From Hyaloscypha bicolor E (taxonomy: Eukaryota; Ascomycota; Leotiomycetes; Helotiales; Hyaloscyphaceae): DNA of 64,000 nucleotides. Shown piece after piece: positions 63,561 to 64,000 of this stretch (position 1 is the stretch's first letter; every line of letters starts with the position of its first letter). The stretch covers positions 434,001 to 498,000 of the forward strand of contig NW_020194685.1 of the NCBI RefSeq assembly GCF_002865645.1. Direction: 5' to 3'. The notes beneath the pieces were generated by a model. It searched no databases and had not been told where the DNA came from. It saw nothing but the letters and a program-made list of their open reading frames with translations. A program made the translations under genes and the position numbers.

Positions 63561-64000
63561 AGTATCTTAAATCTAATAAATGAACCTAATAGAAAACCTA
63601 ATTATAAAAAAGGTCCTATTAATATAACTTGACTTCTAATCTTTTAGAATAAGTTAAAAAAAGCTTTTATAGTTATAATTTAGAAGTTTTTATAGATATC
63701 TAAAAAGTTCCCTTTTTAGAATAAGTATTATTTAATATTTATTATATTTATAATAATTAAAGAAAAATATTTACTATAAAATAAATAGATAAATTGTCTT
63801 ATAGATCTTTTAATTATAAAATTAGTTAAGAAGTAAAATATAGAGAAATACTTTAAAGGCTCTATTACTATAGCTAAAATAATAGAAGTATCTATAACTA
63901 TATTACTTAATAAAACCAAAAACTTTTTAATTCTCTAAATTTTTAAATTAGATAGTTATAAATACCTAATTTCCTATATATAGATATATATAGCTACTAG

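Larger units (their letters stand above)
60080..64000 (+). mobile_element. Ty3/gypsy gag-pol (element F), cut by the window end
   Basis: Plus-strand Ty3/gypsy body with a Gag-like region (~60,100-61,560), protease position (~61,640-62,000), RT (~62,430-62,950) and RNase H (~63,170-63,560), continuing to the edge where integrase would begin. No 5' LTR was identified. Heavily RIP-mutated. The minus-strand frame 63728-63919 is a shadow. Confidence 0.72.

Overview
The window looks like an AT-isochore of a filamentous ascomycete (Pezizomycotina). Most of it (about 1-3.2, 5.6-21.6, 29.05-48.9 and 50.5-64 kb) is extremely A+T rich and made of transposon copies. Their former codons show one-sided C-to-T and G-to-A changes: Trp/Gln codons became TAG/TAA/TGA, catalytic Asp became Asn, and zinc-knuckle Cys became Tyr. 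This is the signature of repeat-induced point mutation (RIP). GC-balanced islands at about 3.3-5.5, 21.6-29.05 and 48.95-50.5 kb escaped it. Short GT-AG introns with CTAAC/CTGAC-like branch sites and a HET-like gene fit the same kind of host.

Layout: (1) about 0.1-2.9 kb, RIP-killed DDE DNA transposon. (2) 3.3-5.3 kb, the 3' part of a pogo/Fot-type transposase gene split by a 1.37-kb gag-only Ty1/copia element with 120-bp LTRs and a perfect GTACG target duplication. (3) 5.43-5.55 kb, a long hairpin. (4) 5.55-21.7 kb, one truncated copy, one solo LTR and one full-length minus-strand copy (B, 8793-21717) of a ~13-kb Ty3/gypsy family. (5) 21.7-29.0 kb, gene island: a divergent pair made of a minus-strand gene with one intron (228 aa, cysteine-paired, unknown) and a plus-strand HET-like membrane protein gene, now broken by a frameshift and by a 387-bp solo LTR (CTTAT target duplication). 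(6) 29.0-48 kb, a Tad1-like LINE on the minus strand (ORF1, endonuclease, RT, RNase H), split inside its endonuclease domain by the second full-length 13-kb gypsy copy (A, 32679-45843, plus strand). (7) 48.0-50.2 kb, an unidentified decayed ORF, then GC-balanced DNA with no clear gene, an ATTAATTAAT motif cluster and a 51-bp tandem array. (8) 50.2-58.2 kb, an 8.0-kb chromodomain Ty3/gypsy element (E) inserted exactly at a unit boundary of that array. (9) 58.3-64 kb, a retroviral-type integrase remnant, a 9-bp minisatellite and a further Ty3/gypsy gag-pol that runs to the right edge.

The most unusual object is the 13-kb gypsy family. Both full copies carry an extra ~900-codon coding region after integrase. 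Every LTR carries a 36-bp palindrome that recurs once inside each full-length element and once outside any LTR. Copies A and B lie with their 5' LTRs facing each other across the gene island. Element boundaries rest on LTR alignment, target duplications and, for A, on the LINE reading frame continuing across the insertion. Inner domain limits in the RIP-degraded parts are approximate.
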